A stretch of DNA of 64,000 nt from Akkermansia muciniphila (GCA_945898055.1 CAMDGV010000007.1:1-64000), one strand, 5' to 3'; counted from the first letter of the stretch, positions 51,798 to 61,482 are shown. Notes: generated by a model from the letters alone, not told the origin. Numbers and translations are program-made.

Positions 51798-53552
51798 TTA
51801 GGGCTTAATAGGAAAACTAGTCCAGTAGGCTTCGATTTCGTTTATCGCTGGTACCTTCAAAGGGCGAACGATACGAAGTCCAAGGAATTGAGCGTCGGTT
51901 AGGTACCACTTTGACTTAGGTAATTGGGGATCTCTCATCTTCCAACTAGCGTCGCTGGCTCGACGAGCACCGCTGCGGAGGATTTCAGCTTCATCGTCCC
52001 AAGAACCGCCTCGGGCCACGTGAGGGAATTCCGACGCACCGGGTACATAGGCGACATCGCCTCGCTGGTTGTAGTCAGTCACGTAGGCGTCCAGCACCCA
52101 TTCAGCAACATTTCCGTGCATATCATACAAACCCCAAGGATTGGGCTTCTTTTTGCCGACTTGCTGATACTTGCTGTCCGAATTGCCGTAGTACCAAGCG
52201 TAATCGCCCAGTTTAGATTCGTCGTCGCCGAAAGAGTACCGAGTGTTTGAACCCGCTCGGCAAGCGTATTCCCACTCGGCTTCGGTCGCTAATCGGTAGA
52301 AATGCCCCGTCTTGGCTGTGAGCCACTTGCAGTATTTCACCGCCGCATAGTGCGTCATGGAAATAGCAGGGAAATTTTCTTTACCCATCCCAAAACTCAT
52401 CTCGACATACGGAGTGGTTGGACGTGATACAGCGTCCGCTTCTCGTCCGGTATAGGGGTTCTTGCCTGGAACCGCATTGGCTGGAATCAATTCTGGATAG
52501 GCCAGCCACAATTCTCGCTCCATTCGCTCCGTAGGAACATTGGTACCCCTTTCAAGTGAGGGGAATTGAAACAACTCATACTCGTTCCAAGTAACCTCCG
52601 TCCGCCCCATCCAAAAGGGGTCGATTTTCACTTTTCTACGCGGACCCTCGTCAGCTTTACGCTTGGGTTCCGAATCGCTCGTACCCATTTCAAAGACGCC
52701 GCCAGGAATCGGGACTAAACTAAACTCGACCTTAGATTCCCCAATCGTCTCCGCATAAGGTTTCATATCGGCCGCTGTTGATTCCGGAGAGTTGGCGAGG
52801 ACGCGCGCGTGAATCGCCTCGAGCATTGCTTGGGGATCTCGACTCAGTGTGGACCCCGCTTCCTTTTGGCTCAGGGTCATGCCGTCTGGCCAGAAAGCCC
52901 CTTGATCAATCCAGTTTCTAATTAAATCCGTTTTTGACTTGGGCAGTGGCCCCCCCTTCTTTGCCGGTGGCATCAGGTCGTCGTGGTCCGCAGGCAGCAC
53001 CGTGGAGGTGTAGACGGTCGAGGCATTGGCGTCGCCAGGGACAATAGACTTTGATTTAAAGAACTCGGCTTTGACGTCCAATCTCAGCCCTCCTTTTGCA
53101 TTGCCCTCTTTGTGGCAGGTCACGCAGTGGACCTCGAAAATCGGTCTTACATCCCGAACAAATTCAGCTTTGTCCTTTTGTCTTAAGCTCTGGTCATCGG
53201 GCCAAGGTGCCCCTTGCTCTATCCAAACCTTCAGGACGTCACGCTGAGATGGCGTCAGACGATCCCCCTTCGGTGGCATCAAGTTGTCGTCTCCATCAGG
53301 TAATCCGGTCGACACATACAAGGGACTCCTCGCCGGATCTCCAGGCACCAGCGAGGTTCCAGACTCACCACCTTTCAATGCCCCAGCGCGGCTTACTAAG
53401 GAGAGCCCTCCTTTTGGCTTCTCCACTCCGTGACATTTTAGGCAGGAAACCTCTAGAATAGGCTTAACCTGCTTCCGAAAGTCAACCGGGTCAGCGGCAT
53501 ACAGTGGGACGGTTAGGGTGAGAAGTGCGGAAAGTGCGACGATGCGATTCAT
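51798..53552 (-). CDS. Secreted fusion of two cytochrome-c-like domains and a SUMF1/FGE domain
   Basis: 584 residues. After a signal peptide (IVALSALLTLTVPLYAADPV) come two PSCyt1-type domains, each with a CxxCH haem site (Cys37-Cys40-His41 in SCLKCHG; Cys143-Cys146-His147 in HCVTCHK) and a downstream LMPP methionine. From about 275 a formylglycine-generating-enzyme-like domain follows: FSLVPIPGGVFEMGTSDS, RATEAEWEY-type motif (LATEAEWEYACRAG), YDMHGNVAEWVLD and ARGGSWDD. In true FGE two cysteines are catalytic and I do not see the pair, so it may bind ligand or copper rather than activate sulfatases. Such fusions occur in planctomycetes and verrucomicrobia. Confidence 0.88.
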   Translation of the reverse strand: MNRIVALSALLTLTVPLYAADPVDFRKQVKPILEVSCLKCHGVEKPKGGLSLVSRAGALKGGESGTSLVPGDPARSPLYVSTGLPDGDDNLMPPKGDRLTPSQRDVLKVWIEQGAPWPDDQSLRQKDKAEFVRDVRPIFEVHCVTCHKEGNAKGGLRLDVKAEFFKSKSIVPGDANASTVYTSTVLPADHDDLMPPAKKGGPLPKSKTDLIRNWIDQGAFWPDGMTLSQKEAGSTLSRDPQAMLEAIHARVLANSPESTAADMKPYAETIGESKVEFSLVPIPGGVFEMGTSDSEPKRKADEGPRRKVKIDPFWMGRTEVTWNEYELFQFPSLERGTNVPTERMERELWLAYPELIPANAVPGKNPYTGREADAVSRPTTPYVEMSFGMGKENFPAISMTHYAAVKYCKWLTAKTGHFYRLATEAEWEYACRAGSNTRYSFGDDESKLGDYAWYYGNSDSKYQQVGKKKPNPWGLYDMHGNVAEWVLDAYVTDYNQRGDVAYVPGASEFPHVARGGSWDDEAEILRSGARRASDASWKMRDPQLPKSKWYLTDAQFLGLRIVRPLKVPAINEIEAYWTSFPIKP

Positions 53553-53677
53553 GCGTGTTGCGTACCGAACGATATTACTTGGTCAAGGTATGGGTTTGTC
53601 AAACGCCAGTAGAGTGCTAGGTGCCGACGAACCTGACATCAAGTAGAAAGTGTCGGATCGAGAGGCTCGCTAAAAAA

Positions 53678-54454
53678 CTACTGCCCCCCTCTTGCCGGAT
53701 CCAACCACGGAGTCCCGGCCCAGTACCAGCGGGACGGCTTGAGTAATTCAACATGCCCTTCGCCAAAGGCAACAACACTTTTCCCTCCATGACGCACATG
53801 GGGCCCTCCCCAATTCCCGTCGTCTGAGGTGACACATCCGGAACAGGGGGCGTCATTTTGTGGGTCGTGAAGAACCCAAGCACCGGGTTTCTCGGGGGTC
53901 TTGTCAGTCACGCACTTCAATGGGTCTCGGATGTCCGCTGCTCGTGGTTTCGATCCACCATCGGTGATAACCACAGTCCCAGCGGGCGAGGCAATCGAGG
54001 TGTCACGAGCAGGTGGGAAGTCCTTAACATCCCAAATCCCGGGCCAATCGCAGCCTCCAACCTTAAAATTCATCGCATAGTTCGAAATTAATCGGTCTAA
54101 CTGATCCGACGCGTAGTTGGCCCAGGCACGATTGAAACCCGGTGTTCGGGTTGGGCAGATGACAATGTTGGTCGTCTGCAAATAGGGTTTGAGAAAAGTA
54201 AACCAAAACTTGCGATTTACGTTGTCGCCGCGGACCCAGAAGGTGGGGGTATAACGTCCTTGGTTGTCGCTCGCGTAGAGAGCCTCCCCGATCATTACCT
54301 GCCGCAGGTTACTGGTGCAGTTAGCTGATTTTGCCTTTTCCTTTGCTTTACTGAGGGCCGGCAAAAGCATTCCGGCTAGAATCGCGATAATCGCGATGAC
54401 AACGAGTAGCTCGATCAGAGTAAATCCGTACTGTAATCTCTTGGAAAAAGTCAT
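53678..54454 (-). CDS. Pseudopilin-like secreted protein (verrucomicrobial H-X9-DG-type relative)
   Basis: 258 residues. The N-terminus is a prepilin signal: [20 protein letters not shown] after the basic MTFSKRLQY, with the Gly-Phe cleavage site and Glu at +5. It continues [20 protein letters not shown] and [20 protein letters not shown]. The C-terminus ends with [19 protein letters not shown], a relative of the 'FxDGHV' motif common in planctomycete and verrucomicrobial pseudopilins. These are exported by a type II secretion/type IV pilus-like machine and usually occur in many copies; their role is unknown. Four cysteines (CxxxxC and CSGC-type) may form disulfides. Confidence 0.88.
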   Translation of the reverse strand: MTFSKRLQYGFTLIELLVVIAIIAILAGMLLPALSKAKEKAKSANCTSNLRQVMIGEALYASDNQGRYTPTFWVRGDNVNRKFWFTFLKPYLQTTNIVICPTRTPGFNRAWANYASDQLDRLISNYAMNFKVGGCDWPGIWDVKDFPPARDTSIASPAGTVVITDGGSKPRAADIRDPLKCVTDKTPEKPGAWVLHDPQNDAPCSGCVTSDDGNWGGPHVRHGGKSVVAFGEGHVELLKPSRWYWAGTPWLDPARGGQ

Positions 54455-54576
54455 ATTAGTTTCTGACTAGCACGGCGAACCGTGTCAGCTAAAATCTTCT
54501 ACTTAAAAGTCCGCCGGGTCATTCGATTACAGACGAGGCTTGATTCTCAACGCTTAAAACTGCATTTCCGATCTGC

Positions 54577-55191
54577 GTGATTACCTTTCTGCATGGCCGC
54601 CTCGTCGAGGCTCTTCCCTCTCTTATCGTTGTGGAGGTAAATGGGGTCGGATATGAGGTCCATGTTCCTCTCTCGACCTTTGATCGCCTGCCGTCAACGG
54701 GAAGCGAAGTGCAGATTCTCACTCATTTCGCTGTTCGCGAAGACGCACATATTTTGTACGGTTTTCTAACTGCAACGGAACGGGATCTCTTCAGATTGCT
54801 TATAAATACAGTAAGTGGAATAGGCCCGCGGATCGCTCTGAGCATCCTCAGCAGCCTGAGCGTTTCGGCATTTCGTTCCGCCGTTGCTGCTGGCGATTTC
54901 AAAGCCTTATCAGCAGTTAACGGAGTTGGTAAAAAAACCGCGGAACGGATTGTGGTAGAGCTAAAGGATAAGTTGATTGCTCTAGGTGGCCCCGGAGCCT
55001 TGCCAAGTCACCCTTTAAATCGCTCAATGCAAGAAATTGACACCCGAATTAGCGACGCTGTCTCGGCTCTAATGGCTCTCGGTGTTAAGCCTCAGGAAGC
55101 TACCGACACCGTGCGTGCGTCTCTTCAAATGCTAGGGAATGACGCCACCACGGACCAAATTATACGAGCGAGCCTACGCCGCAACGGATGA
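54577..55191 (+). CDS. ruvA: Holliday junction branch migration protein RuvA
   Basis: 204 residues from GTG 54577. Domain I OB-fold (FLHGRLVEALPSLIVVEVNG), domain II with two helix-hairpin-helix motifs (LINTVSGIGPRIALSILSSL, LSAVNGVGKKTAERIVVELK) and domain III (DAVSALMALGVKPQEATDTV), which contacts RuvB. It binds the four-way junction as a tetramer and loads the RuvB motor. Its stop overlaps the start of a DUF374 acyltransferase gene. ruvB is not in the window. Confidence 0.95.
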   Translation: MITFLHGRLVEALPSLIVVEVNGVGYEVHVPLSTFDRLPSTGSEVQILTHFAVREDAHILYGFLTATERDLFRLLINTVSGIGPRIALSILSSLSVSAFRSAVAAGDFKALSAVNGVGKKTAERIVVELKDKLIALGGPGALPSHPLNRSMQEIDTRISDAVSALMALGVKPQEATDTVRASLQMLGNDATTDQIIRASLRRNG

Positions 55192-55901
55192 GAGAATCTC
55201 CCGATCAACCGTCGCCCGCTAGAAAAGCCCGAAGATCCATGGTGCCTGAAAAGGCTCGATGGCATGGGAAAATAGCCGCCTCCTTAATTTGGGCGCTGAT
55301 CTCTTGCTTTGCAGCCACCTTACGATGGCGGTGGCATGATCCAGAGTCGTTAAAAACAGCGGCAAACAGTCAGCGCTACATCTTTGTTATCTGGCATAAT
55401 CGTCTCTCACTCTCGCTCATTATCTACCGACATTTGATGCGTCATCGAGGCCCTCATCGACATCTAGCGGCTTTGGTCAGCGCAAGTAAGGATGGAGGAA
55501 TGGTAACCGAGATTCTCAAACTCTTTCGTGTGACTGGGATTCGTGGATCCTCCAGTCGTCGTGGAGCTCAAGCGTTAAGAGAGTTAGTGACACAAGCGGG
55601 TCAAGGGAGAGACCTAGCTCTGACGCCCGACGGCCCGCGGGGCCCGTGCTATGAACTGCAACCAGGAGTCATTGCCCTCGCCCAAATCACTGGGTTGCCT
55701 CTTGTCCCAATTTCCTTTCGGCTTGGGTGGAAATGGAGCCTCAAAAGCTGGGATAGATTCCAAATTCCTCTCCCATTCAGCGTCTGCGAAGTTTATGTGG
55801 CAAAACCCATCCTAGTCCCTTCCGATACTAGCGAGACCGGCCGTGAAAGTCTGAGGCTGCATCTTAAAAGCATCCTTGCGGAAATAACTCACGACTCGTG
55901 A
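55188..55901 (+). CDS. DUF374 lysophospholipid acyltransferase-family protein
   Basis: 237 residues. One N-terminal membrane segment (IAASLIWALISCFAATLRWR) and a catalytic region with the DUF374 signatures YIFVIWHNRLSLSLIIY (histidine box variant WHN), LVSASKDGGMVTEILKLFRV, RGSSSRRGAQALREL, and LALTPDGPRGPCYELQPGVI. DUF374 is related to LpxL-type lipid A acyltransferases, so it probably acylates a lipid A precursor or another lipid at the inner membrane. It overlaps ruvA by 4 bp, an association without an evident functional link. Confidence 0.88.
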   Translation: MRESPDQPSPARKARRSMVPEKARWHGKIAASLIWALISCFAATLRWRWHDPESLKTAANSQRYIFVIWHNRLSLSLIIYRHLMRHRGPHRHLAALVSASKDGGMVTEILKLFRVTGIRGSSSRRGAQALRELVTQAGQGRDLALTPDGPRGPCYELQPGVIALAQITGLPLVPISFRLGWKWSLKSWDRFQIPLPFSVCEVYVAKPILVPSDTSETGRESLRLHLKSILAEITHDS

Positions 55902-56008
55902 CAACCTCTGCGTCGAACGTTCTCGGCTTTCGGCCGAATGCTTGTTGACCCGACTTGGTTCCAACGGTTGAGGCAACCAAGTAATAACCGAGCGTCTCCC
56001 ACACCAGA

Positions 56009-56590
56009 TCAAGCCTTGCGGCGTGTCGCTTGCAAACGAGCCTTGGTTTCAGTCTGCAATTCATCGACATCTTCGCGAACATCGGACCTGACCGCCGAGC
56101 TCATTCGATCGATAAAAAGAAGCCCATTTAAATGATCAGCCTCGTGCTGAATCGCACGAGCAAGGAGGCCTCCCGCCGTAAAGTGGAACGATTCGCCGCG
56201 CTCATTCAGAGCGGTAACCTCTATCTTGGAAGGGCGACGAATATCACCGTAAATCTCCGGAAAACTTAAGCAACCTTCGGGTCCTACTTCGAAATCCCCA
56301 GAGGGCATAATTAGGGGATTAATCAGGACCAGAGGCATAAACGAATCGACGTCACAGGTGTGACCCTCCACCCAAAGCTGACTGGGACGATCCTTAACCC
56401 CGCGGACATCGACAACCGCAACCTGCTTCGCCACTCCAATTTGCTGGGCGGCGAGTCCAATCCCATGCGCCGCATACATGGTCTCAAAAAGATTGGAGAT
56501 CAACTGTTTCAAGGCCACGTCAATCTTGACAATATTCTCGCCCCGACGCCTAAGGACGGGGTCGCCATACTTCACCACTGGAAGAACCAT
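56009..56590 (-). CDS. def: Peptide deformylase
   Basis: 193 residues. All three motifs are intact: GIGLAAQQIG (43-52), EGCLSFPE with metal ligand Cys107, and HEADHLNG with His149, Glu150 and His153. It removes the formyl group from nascent protein N-termini. The 25-residue insertion between motifs (VDVRGVKDRPSQLWVEGHTC) and a basic, acidic-mixed tail make it somewhat longer than E. coli Def (169 aa). It is divergent from rplB, with 250 bp between them. Confidence 0.94.
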   Translation of the reverse strand: MVLPVVKYGDPVLRRRGENIVKIDVALKQLISNLFETMYAAHGIGLAAQQIGVAKQVAVVDVRGVKDRPSQLWVEGHTCDVDSFMPLVLINPLIMPSGDFEVGPEGCLSFPEIYGDIRRPSKIEVTALNERGESFHFTAGGLLARAIQHEADHLNGLLFIDRMSSAVRSDVREDVDELQTETKARLQATRRKA

Positions 56591-56653
56591 TGAGGAGAGC
56601 GTGGGCTAAAAATTGACCCATGCCAAGACTCCAACTGAGGCAACCAAACAACA

Positions 56654-56675
56654 TTTCTGAAAATAATTTCAGAAA
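56654..56675. repeat. Perfect inverted repeat upstream of rplB
   Basis: TTTCTGAAA and TTTCAGAAA form a 9-bp perfect inverted repeat around ATAA in the gap between def and rplB, 165 bp upstream of the rplB start. It could be an operator for a dimeric regulator or a weak hairpin. A poor promoter candidate lies just after it (TTGCAG at 56680, TAGGCT at 56702). Nothing else stands out in the gap. Confidence 0.5.
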
Positions 56676-56840
56676 ACAATTGCAGCTTATTCGAATTTGC
56701 ATAGGCTCTTGCCTCCATTTCGGACTCATTTGGTCGGAAATAGGAAAGAGGTTTCGCCGAAAACCGAACTGCTCCAAGCAGTCGGGAGTGATGGCAAAGC
56801 CGCTACGGAGCAAATGCTCGGTGGAATTTAATTTGATTCA

Positions 56841-57689
56841 GTGAAAACGTTCAGACCGCTAACGCCGTCCACACGGTATATAACCGTGGAGGATTTCTCG
56901 GACATCACCAAGACGAGTCCGGAGAAAGCCTTGGTATTCACCCGCAAACGAACGGGTGGACGAAACACTCACGGCCGAGTTACAGTTCGTGCTCGTGGAG
57001 GTGGCCACAAGCAAAAGATTCGTACCGTCGATTTTCGTCGGACCAAGTTTGGTATCTCAGCGACCGTCATCGCCATTGAGTATGATCCGATCCGCAGTGC
57101 GCGTTTGGCGCTTCTTGAGTATGCTGACAAAGAACGAAAGTACATTGTCTGCCCTGACGGATTAACAGTCGGCAAAGTTGTGGTGAGCGGGCCTACCGCA
57201 CCCCCAGACCTTGGTAACGCACTTCCTCTTTCAAAAATCCCGGTGGGTATTCCGATCCACAACCTCGAAATGGTTCCAGGTAAGGGTGCTCAGATGGTTC
57301 GCTCGGCGGGTGCCTCTGCAACCCTAATGTCGAGAGACTCTGGCTACGCTCAGGTCCGACTACCCTCGGGCGAGATCCGCAAGGTCCATGAGAATTGCTT
57401 GGCTACGATTGGCGCGGTTGGAAATGCCCAGCATGAAAACGTGGTGATTGGTAAAGCTGGACGAGCTATCCATATGGGAATCCGTCCTCTGACCCGCGGT
57501 ATGGCGCGTAACCCAGTTGACCATCCCAACGGCGGCGGACAGGGAAAATCCAAGGGTGGCGGTGGACGTCAGCATCTCGCCTCTCCTTGGGGTGTCCTTT
57601 CCAAAGGCTTCCGGACTCGGAAGAAATACAAAATCTCAAACCGCTTCATCGTCACTCGCCGTGACGGTCGGCCCATGAAACAGAAGTAA
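56841..57689 (+). CDS. rplB: Ribosomal protein L2
   Basis: 282 residues, GTG start. Typical L2: [40 protein letters not shown], then VKVV-like OB and SH3 blocks, and the peptidyl-transferase region [20 protein letters not shown] with the essential histidine (HPNGGG). It binds domain IV of 23S rRNA near the catalytic centre. It is the first gene of this operon: rpsJ, rplC, rplD and rplW, which normally precede it, are absent here, and def lies upstream on the other strand. The next gene follows after 4 bp. Confidence 0.97.
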   Translation: MKTFRPLTPSTRYITVEDFSDITKTSPEKALVFTRKRTGGRNTHGRVTVRARGGGHKQKIRTVDFRRTKFGISATVIAIEYDPIRSARLALLEYADKERKYIVCPDGLTVGKVVVSGPTAPPDLGNALPLSKIPVGIPIHNLEMVPGKGAQMVRSAGASATLMSRDSGYAQVRLPSGEIRKVHENCLATIGAVGNAQHENVVIGKAGRAIHMGIRPLTRGMARNPVDHPNGGGQGKSKGGGGRQHLASPWGVLSKGFRTRKKYKISNRFIVTRRDGRPMKQK

Positions 57690-57693
57690 TCGT

Positions 57694-57975
57694 ATGGCTC
57701 GCTCACTTAAAAAGGGTCCCTTTGTTGATAGTCACTTACAGGAAAAAGTGACCAAGGCAAAGGCCATCAAATCAAAAGCACCGGTTAAGACTTGGTCTAG
57801 GCGCTCAACCATCACTCCCGAATTTGTCGGCCTGACAGTGTCCGTCCATAATGGACGTGCATTTGTACCTGTTTTCGTTACCGAAAATATGGTTGGTCAT
57901 AAGCTGGGAGAGTTTTCTCACACTCGCACATTTAAGAAGCACGGTTCGCACACAGCCAAGGCGGAAGCCAAGTAA
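57694..57975 (+). CDS. rpsS: Ribosomal protein S19
   Basis: 93 residues: [61 protein letters not shown]19 lies in the 30S head beside S13 and contacts the 30S-50S bridge. The length is normal and the order rplB-rpsS-rplV is canonical. A 6-bp gap to rplV. Confidence 0.97.
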   Translation: MARSLKKGPFVDSHLQEKVTKAKAIKSKAPVKTWSRRSTITPEFVGLTVSVHNGRAFVPVFVTENMVGHKLGEFSHTRTFKKHGSHTAKAEAK

Positions 57976-57981
57976 GGTCCT

Positions 57982-58314
57982 ATGGAAGTTCAGGCTATTC
58001 TCAAAAATTTTCGAATGTCTCCCCAGAAGGTGCGCGAAGTGGTTCGCCAAGTTCAGGGGCTCAAAGCAGATGCAGCTTTGTCTGTCTTAAAAATGGTGTC
58101 GCGCAAGTCTGCGCGGGCTGTTGCTAAGACCTTAGCTTCTGCGATTGCTAACGCTGAAAACAATCATGGTCTCAAACGTGAGAAATTAATTGTTCACCGC
58201 GCTTATGCGCAGACAGCGGGCAGCATCAAACGATTTATACCAAAAGCTCGCGGGTCTGCTGGACCCATTTTAAAGCGAAGCTCTCACATCAAGATCATTC
58301 TGACCGAATCCTGA
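57982..58314 (+). CDS. rplV: Ribosomal protein L22
   Basis: 110 residues: ILKNFRMSPQKVREVVRQVQ, ARAVAKTLASAIANAENNHG and the C-terminal beta hairpin IKRFIPKARGSAGPILKRSS that reaches into the nascent-peptide exit tunnel (macrolide contact site). Length and motifs are typical. Four bases separate it from rpsC. Confidence 0.97.
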   Translation: MEVQAILKNFRMSPQKVREVVRQVQGLKADAALSVLKMVSRKSARAVAKTLASAIANAENNHGLKREKLIVHRAYAQTAGSIKRFIPKARGSAGPILKRSSHIKIILTES

Positions 58315-58318
58315 TCCT

Positions 58319-59002
58319 ATGGGCCAGAAGACTAATCCAATTGGTTTGCGTATTCCTGTAAATAAGGAATGGCGCTCAAAGTGGTACGCAAATAAGAGAG
58401 ACTTCGGTGCTCTCTTGGTTGAGGACAACCTCATCCGTACAACTCTGAAAAAGAAACTAGGCTCGGCCGCTGTGCCGAAAATCCACATTGAGCGCGCTTC
58501 AAGTCGATGCCGCGTCACGATCTTCACCGCCCGACCAGGCGTGGTGATCGGACGTAAGGGATCTGAAATTGATAAGCTCAAAGAGGATCTTTCGAAACTG
58601 ACTGGGAAGGAGATCTACGTCGATATCCAAGAGGTCAAGAACGAAAAAGGTGATGCCCAACTGGTGGCTGAGAATATTGCCATTCAACTTGAGCGGCGCA
58701 TTGGGTTTCGGCGCGCCATGAAAAAAGCGGTTCAGGAAGCTCGTCAGACAGACGGCGTCGAAGGAATCAAAGTCCGTTGCGCCGGCCGTTTGGGCGGTTC
58801 TGAAATCGCCCGTGTAGAAAAATATCACGAGGGTCGAGTGCCTCTGCACACACTGCGTGCCAACATCGATTATGGATTTGCTGAGGCTAACACCGTCTAT
58901 GGCAAGCTCGGGATCAAATGCTGGATTTGTAAAGGGGAGATCAAAAAAGTTGATCTCCGTAAGGTTGAGGAAAAGCGGGTCGATGCGCCCCCCTCCAAGT
59001 AA
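58319..59002 (+). CDS. rpsC: Ribosomal protein S3
   Basis: 227 residues. N-terminal MGQKTNPIGLRIPVNKEWRS, a KH domain with the GxxG loop VVIGRKGSEIDKLKEDL (residues about 79-95), and the C-terminal domain GCAGRLGG-type (VRCAGRLGGSEIARVEKYHE) and LRANIDYGFAEANTVYGKLG. It shapes the mRNA entry pore of the 30S subunit. A 25-bp gap with an AAGGA Shine-Dalgarno precedes rplP. Confidence 0.97.
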   Translation: MGQKTNPIGLRIPVNKEWRSKWYANKRDFGALLVEDNLIRTTLKKKLGSAAVPKIHIERASSRCRVTIFTARPGVVIGRKGSEIDKLKEDLSKLTGKEIYVDIQEVKNEKGDAQLVAENIAIQLERRIGFRRAMKKAVQEARQTDGVEGIKVRCAGRLGGSEIARVEKYHEGRVPLHTLRANIDYGFAEANTVYGKLGIKCWICKGEIKKVDLRKVEEKRVDAPPSK

Positions 59003-59027
59003 TTAAACAATTTTCCTAAGGACGATT

Positions 59028-59447
59028 ATGGCCATGATGCCAGCACGTGTTAAGTATCGCAAAATGCACCGCGGTCACCGGACGGGGATTGCTTCCCGTT
59101 GCAATGCCGTTGCTTTTGGTGCTTATGGACTCCAAGCACTTGAACGGTGCTGGATGGACACAAAGCAAATTGAGGCGGCTCGCGTGGCGATCACTCGCTA
59201 TATGAAGCGCCGGGGCAAGGTCTGGATCCGTATTTTTCCTGACAAGAGTTTCACCAAGAAACCTCTCGAAGTCCGAATGGGTACAGGTAAGGGAAGTGTT
59301 GAGTCTTGGGTGGCCGTTATCCGACCCGCCACCGTTCTTTTTGAAGTTGATGGGGTTCCGGAAGCAGTTGCTCGCGAGGCAATGCGTCTGGCCTCGACCA
59401 AACTTCCGATCTCCACCAAGTTCATCTCGCGTAACAAGCTTTCCTGA
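59028..59447 (+). CDS. rplP: Ribosomal protein L16
   Basis: 139 residues: [80 protein letters not shown]. Binds 23S rRNA near the A-site. Start: three ATGs lie close together (MAMM); the first is best placed behind AAGGA at 59018. A normal-length L16. Confidence 0.97.
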   Translation: MAMMPARVKYRKMHRGHRTGIASRCNAVAFGAYGLQALERCWMDTKQIEAARVAITRYMKRRGKVWIRIFPDKSFTKKPLEVRMGTGKGSVESWVAVIRPATVLFEVDGVPEAVAREAMRLASTKLPISTKFISRNKLS

Positions 59448-59457
59448 GGTATTCTGC

Positions 59458-59652
59458 ATGGCTAAGTCTGTCTTAATTGATCTAACAATCCCTGAACTCG
59501 CTGCCAAGGGCCGCGAACTCAGGCAGGAACTCTTCAATCTTCGCATCCAAAAGGCTACCGCCCGCTTGGAGAAGCCGCATCGGCTTCGTGAGATCCGTCG
59601 GGAGATTGCCCGGTGCGAAACTAGGGCGAGTCAGCTATCCAAGAAATCTTGA
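59458..59652 (+). CDS. rpmC: Ribosomal protein L29
   Basis: 64 residues starting at the ATG at 59458-59460: [60 protein letters not shown]. Two helices as in L29, which sits at the exit tunnel and helps form the SRP/trigger-factor dock. Read in a longer frame it extends upstream into rplP, which I reject: the L29 homology begins at this ATG. Confidence 0.95.
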   Translation: MAKSVLIDLTIPELAAKGRELRQELFNLRIQKATARLEKPHRLREIRREIARCETRASQLSKKS

Positions 59653-59657
59653 ACTCT

Positions 59658-59939
59658 ATGTCCCAAGAAATACCCGTCCGAGGTCATCGCAAGGACCGTG
59701 TTGGTGAAGTAGTCTCCAATAAAATGGAGAAAACAATCGTCGTACGCGTTGAACGTCGTTTTCGGCATCCCAAATTTAAGAAGGTCGTCACCAGTTTCAA
59801 CAAACTGTACGCCCATGATGAAACGAAACTCGCTCAAATGGGTGATCTCGTTCGCATTCAGGAGACGCGTCCCTTGTCGAAGCTGAAGTCATGGCGCCTC
59901 GTTGAAGTCCTCAATCCTGACGGTTCACCTAAAGTCTAA
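59658..59939 (+). CDS. rpsQ: Ribosomal protein S17
   Basis: 93 residues from ATG 59658: the OB-fold core reads [40 protein letters not shown] and [20 protein letters not shown]. It binds helix 11 and the 5' domain of 16S rRNA early in assembly. An in-frame TTG 9 bp upstream overlaps rpmC and is a less likely start. Confidence 0.96.
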   Translation: MSQEIPVRGHRKDRVGEVVSNKMEKTIVVRVERRFRHPKFKKVVTSFNKLYAHDETKLAQMGDLVRIQETRPLSKLKSWRLVEVLNPDGSPKV

Positions 59940-59951
59940 CCCCACCCGATT

Positions 59952-60317
59952 ATGATTCAAATTCGTTCAAGCCTAGATGTGGCTGACAACACTGGGGCTA
60001 AAGTCGCTTGGGCCATTGGTGTGGTCGGAAGTAATCAGGTTTATGCTCACGTCGGTGATGTGGTTAAAGTTCACATCCGAGAGGCGTCTCCTGACGGAAC
60101 CGTCAAGAAAGGCGAAGTTCAGAATGCAGTGATCGTTCGCACACGTCATCCTTTGAGAAGAAGCGATGGTTCCTACGTTCGCTTTGATCGCAATGCTGTT
60201 GTTATCATAGACAAAGACAATAATCCGAGAGGTACTCGTATTTTCGGGCCTGTGGCCAGAGAGTTGCGGGAAAAGAAGTTCATGAAGATCATCTCGCTTG
60301 CTCCTGAGGTGATTTGA
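59952..60317 (+). CDS. rplN: Ribosomal protein L14
   Basis: 121 residues: [20 protein letters not shown] (the classic L14 start, usually 'MIQxxTxLxVADNSGA'), [40 protein letters not shown] and [20 protein letters not shown]. Contacts 16S rRNA helix 14 in an intersubunit bridge. A 12-bp gap from rpsQ. Confidence 0.97.
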   Translation: MIQIRSSLDVADNTGAKVAWAIGVVGSNQVYAHVGDVVKVHIREASPDGTVKKGEVQNAVIVRTRHPLRRSDGSYVRFDRNAVVIIDKDNNPRGTRIFGPVARELREKKFMKIISLAPEVI

Positions 60318-60332
60318 GTACGGAGTTCAAGT

Positions 60333-60635
60333 ATGCCATCCCAATTTCATGTTAAAAAAGGCGACGATGTCGTCGTCATTTCAGGGTCATCCAAGGGTCG
60401 ACGTGGTCGGATCTCCAAAGTGATCACCTCCAAACACGCCGTTTTGCTCGAGGGCTCAGATGAGCGGTCGAAAGAACAAGATGACCGGCGGCGCTTGGTT
60501 AAACCAGTCCTGCACCATCTAAAGAAGAGCCAGCAGCATCCAAACGGGGGTCTGCTCTGGCTAGAGGGAGCTATTCACGTCTCAAACGTCATGAAGGCCG
60601 AAGCTTTTGACGCTAGGAAAACCCCGCAGCGCTAA
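60333..60635 (+). CDS. rplX: Ribosomal protein L24
   Basis: 100 residues. KOW motif: [20 protein letters not shown], followed by [16 protein letters not shown], then a basic stretch [20 protein letters not shown] and IHVSNVMK. L24 initiates 50S assembly. There is a slightly unusual low-complexity segment ([15 protein letters not shown]) between the blocks. Otherwise normal. Confidence 0.95.
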   Translation: MPSQFHVKKGDDVVVISGSSKGRRGRISKVITSKHAVLLEGSDERSKEQDDRRRLVKPVLHHLKKSQQHPNGGLLWLEGAIHVSNVMKAEAFDARKTPQR

Positions 60636-60643
60636 GGAATTCG

Positions 60644-61183
60644 ATGAAACCACGTCTTTTTGAAAAATACCTCAATGAGGTTCGGCAAGCCTTAAAAGAA
60701 AAAAGAGGCTACCAAAATGTCCACCAAATTCCCCAGATTGAAAAGATTGTTATCAATATGGGTGTGAGTGCTTCCTTGGAAAAAGGAGCGTTGGAGGACG
60801 CGATTAAGGAATTAGGTCAGATTTCTGGACGCAAGCCGGTTATCAATGTCTCGCGAAAGAGCATTGCCAACTTCAAGCTTCGAAAGGGCCAGAACATTGG
60901 ATGCCGAGTGACGTTGCGCCGGGAGATCATGTATGAGTTCTTCGATCGCTTGGTGTCGACGGCACTTCCTCGTATTCGTGACTTTCGTGGGGTGAGCCCC
61001 AAGCAGTTTGATGGCCGTGGTGCTTATTCTCTTGGTGTGCCTGACCAGACAATCTTCCCGGAAATTGAGTTGGAGAAGATTAAACGTACACAGGGTATGG
61101 ATATAACTATCGTTACCTCTGCGCCCACCAACGAAGAGGCTTACGACCTTCTCAAGATGCTCGGTATGCCGTTTTCCAAATAA
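60644..61183 (+). CDS. rplE: Ribosomal protein L5
   Basis: 179 residues: [100 protein letters not shown] and [20 protein letters not shown]. All L5 blocks are present. Binds 5S rRNA in the central protuberance. Eight bases to rpsN. Confidence 0.97.
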   Translation: MKPRLFEKYLNEVRQALKEKRGYQNVHQIPQIEKIVINMGVSASLEKGALEDAIKELGQISGRKPVINVSRKSIANFKLRKGQNIGCRVTLRREIMYEFFDRLVSTALPRIRDFRGVSPKQFDGRGAYSLGVPDQTIFPEIELEKIKRTQGMDITIVTSAPTNEEAYDLLKMLGMPFSK

Positions 61184-61191
61184 CTAATTTT

Positions 61192-61461
61192 ATGGCCAAG
61201 AAATCGTGGCTCGCTCGCAATAAAAAAAGAGTGGCGACGGTGAAGAAATTCGCTGTCATCCGTGCTGAAATGAAGGCAAAGGGGGATTATGCTGGTCTCT
61301 CAAGCCTTCCTAGAAACGCTAGTCCGGTCCGGTTAGTCAACCGGTGCCAAATAAGTGGACGGCGTCATGGATTTATCCGCAAGTATGGGGTGTCAAGATT
61401 GACCTTCCGTGAAGGAGCGCTCAATGGTTTGATTCCAGGTGTCACTAAGGCGAGTTGGTAA
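61192..61461 (+). CDS. rpsN: Ribosomal protein S14 (zinc-free form)
   Basis: 89 residues: [60 protein letters not shown]. The zinc-ribbon CxxC pairs of the short S14 are absent (only one Cys, in NRCQI), so this is the longer zinc-independent paralogue type. It completes the 30S head with S3 and S10. Confidence 0.96.
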   Translation: MAKKSWLARNKKRVATVKKFAVIRAEMKAKGDYAGLSSLPRNASPVRLVNRCQISGRRHGFIRKYGVSRLTFREGALNGLIPGVTKASW

Positions 61462-61482
61462 CGGCCCTTCACCACCAAAACT

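Noticed and set aside
55953-55982. 8-bp inverted repeat ACTTGGTT / AACCAAGT between DUF374 and def
   Set aside because: Well placed for a bidirectional terminator, but the loop is 14 bases and there is no T tract on either strand.
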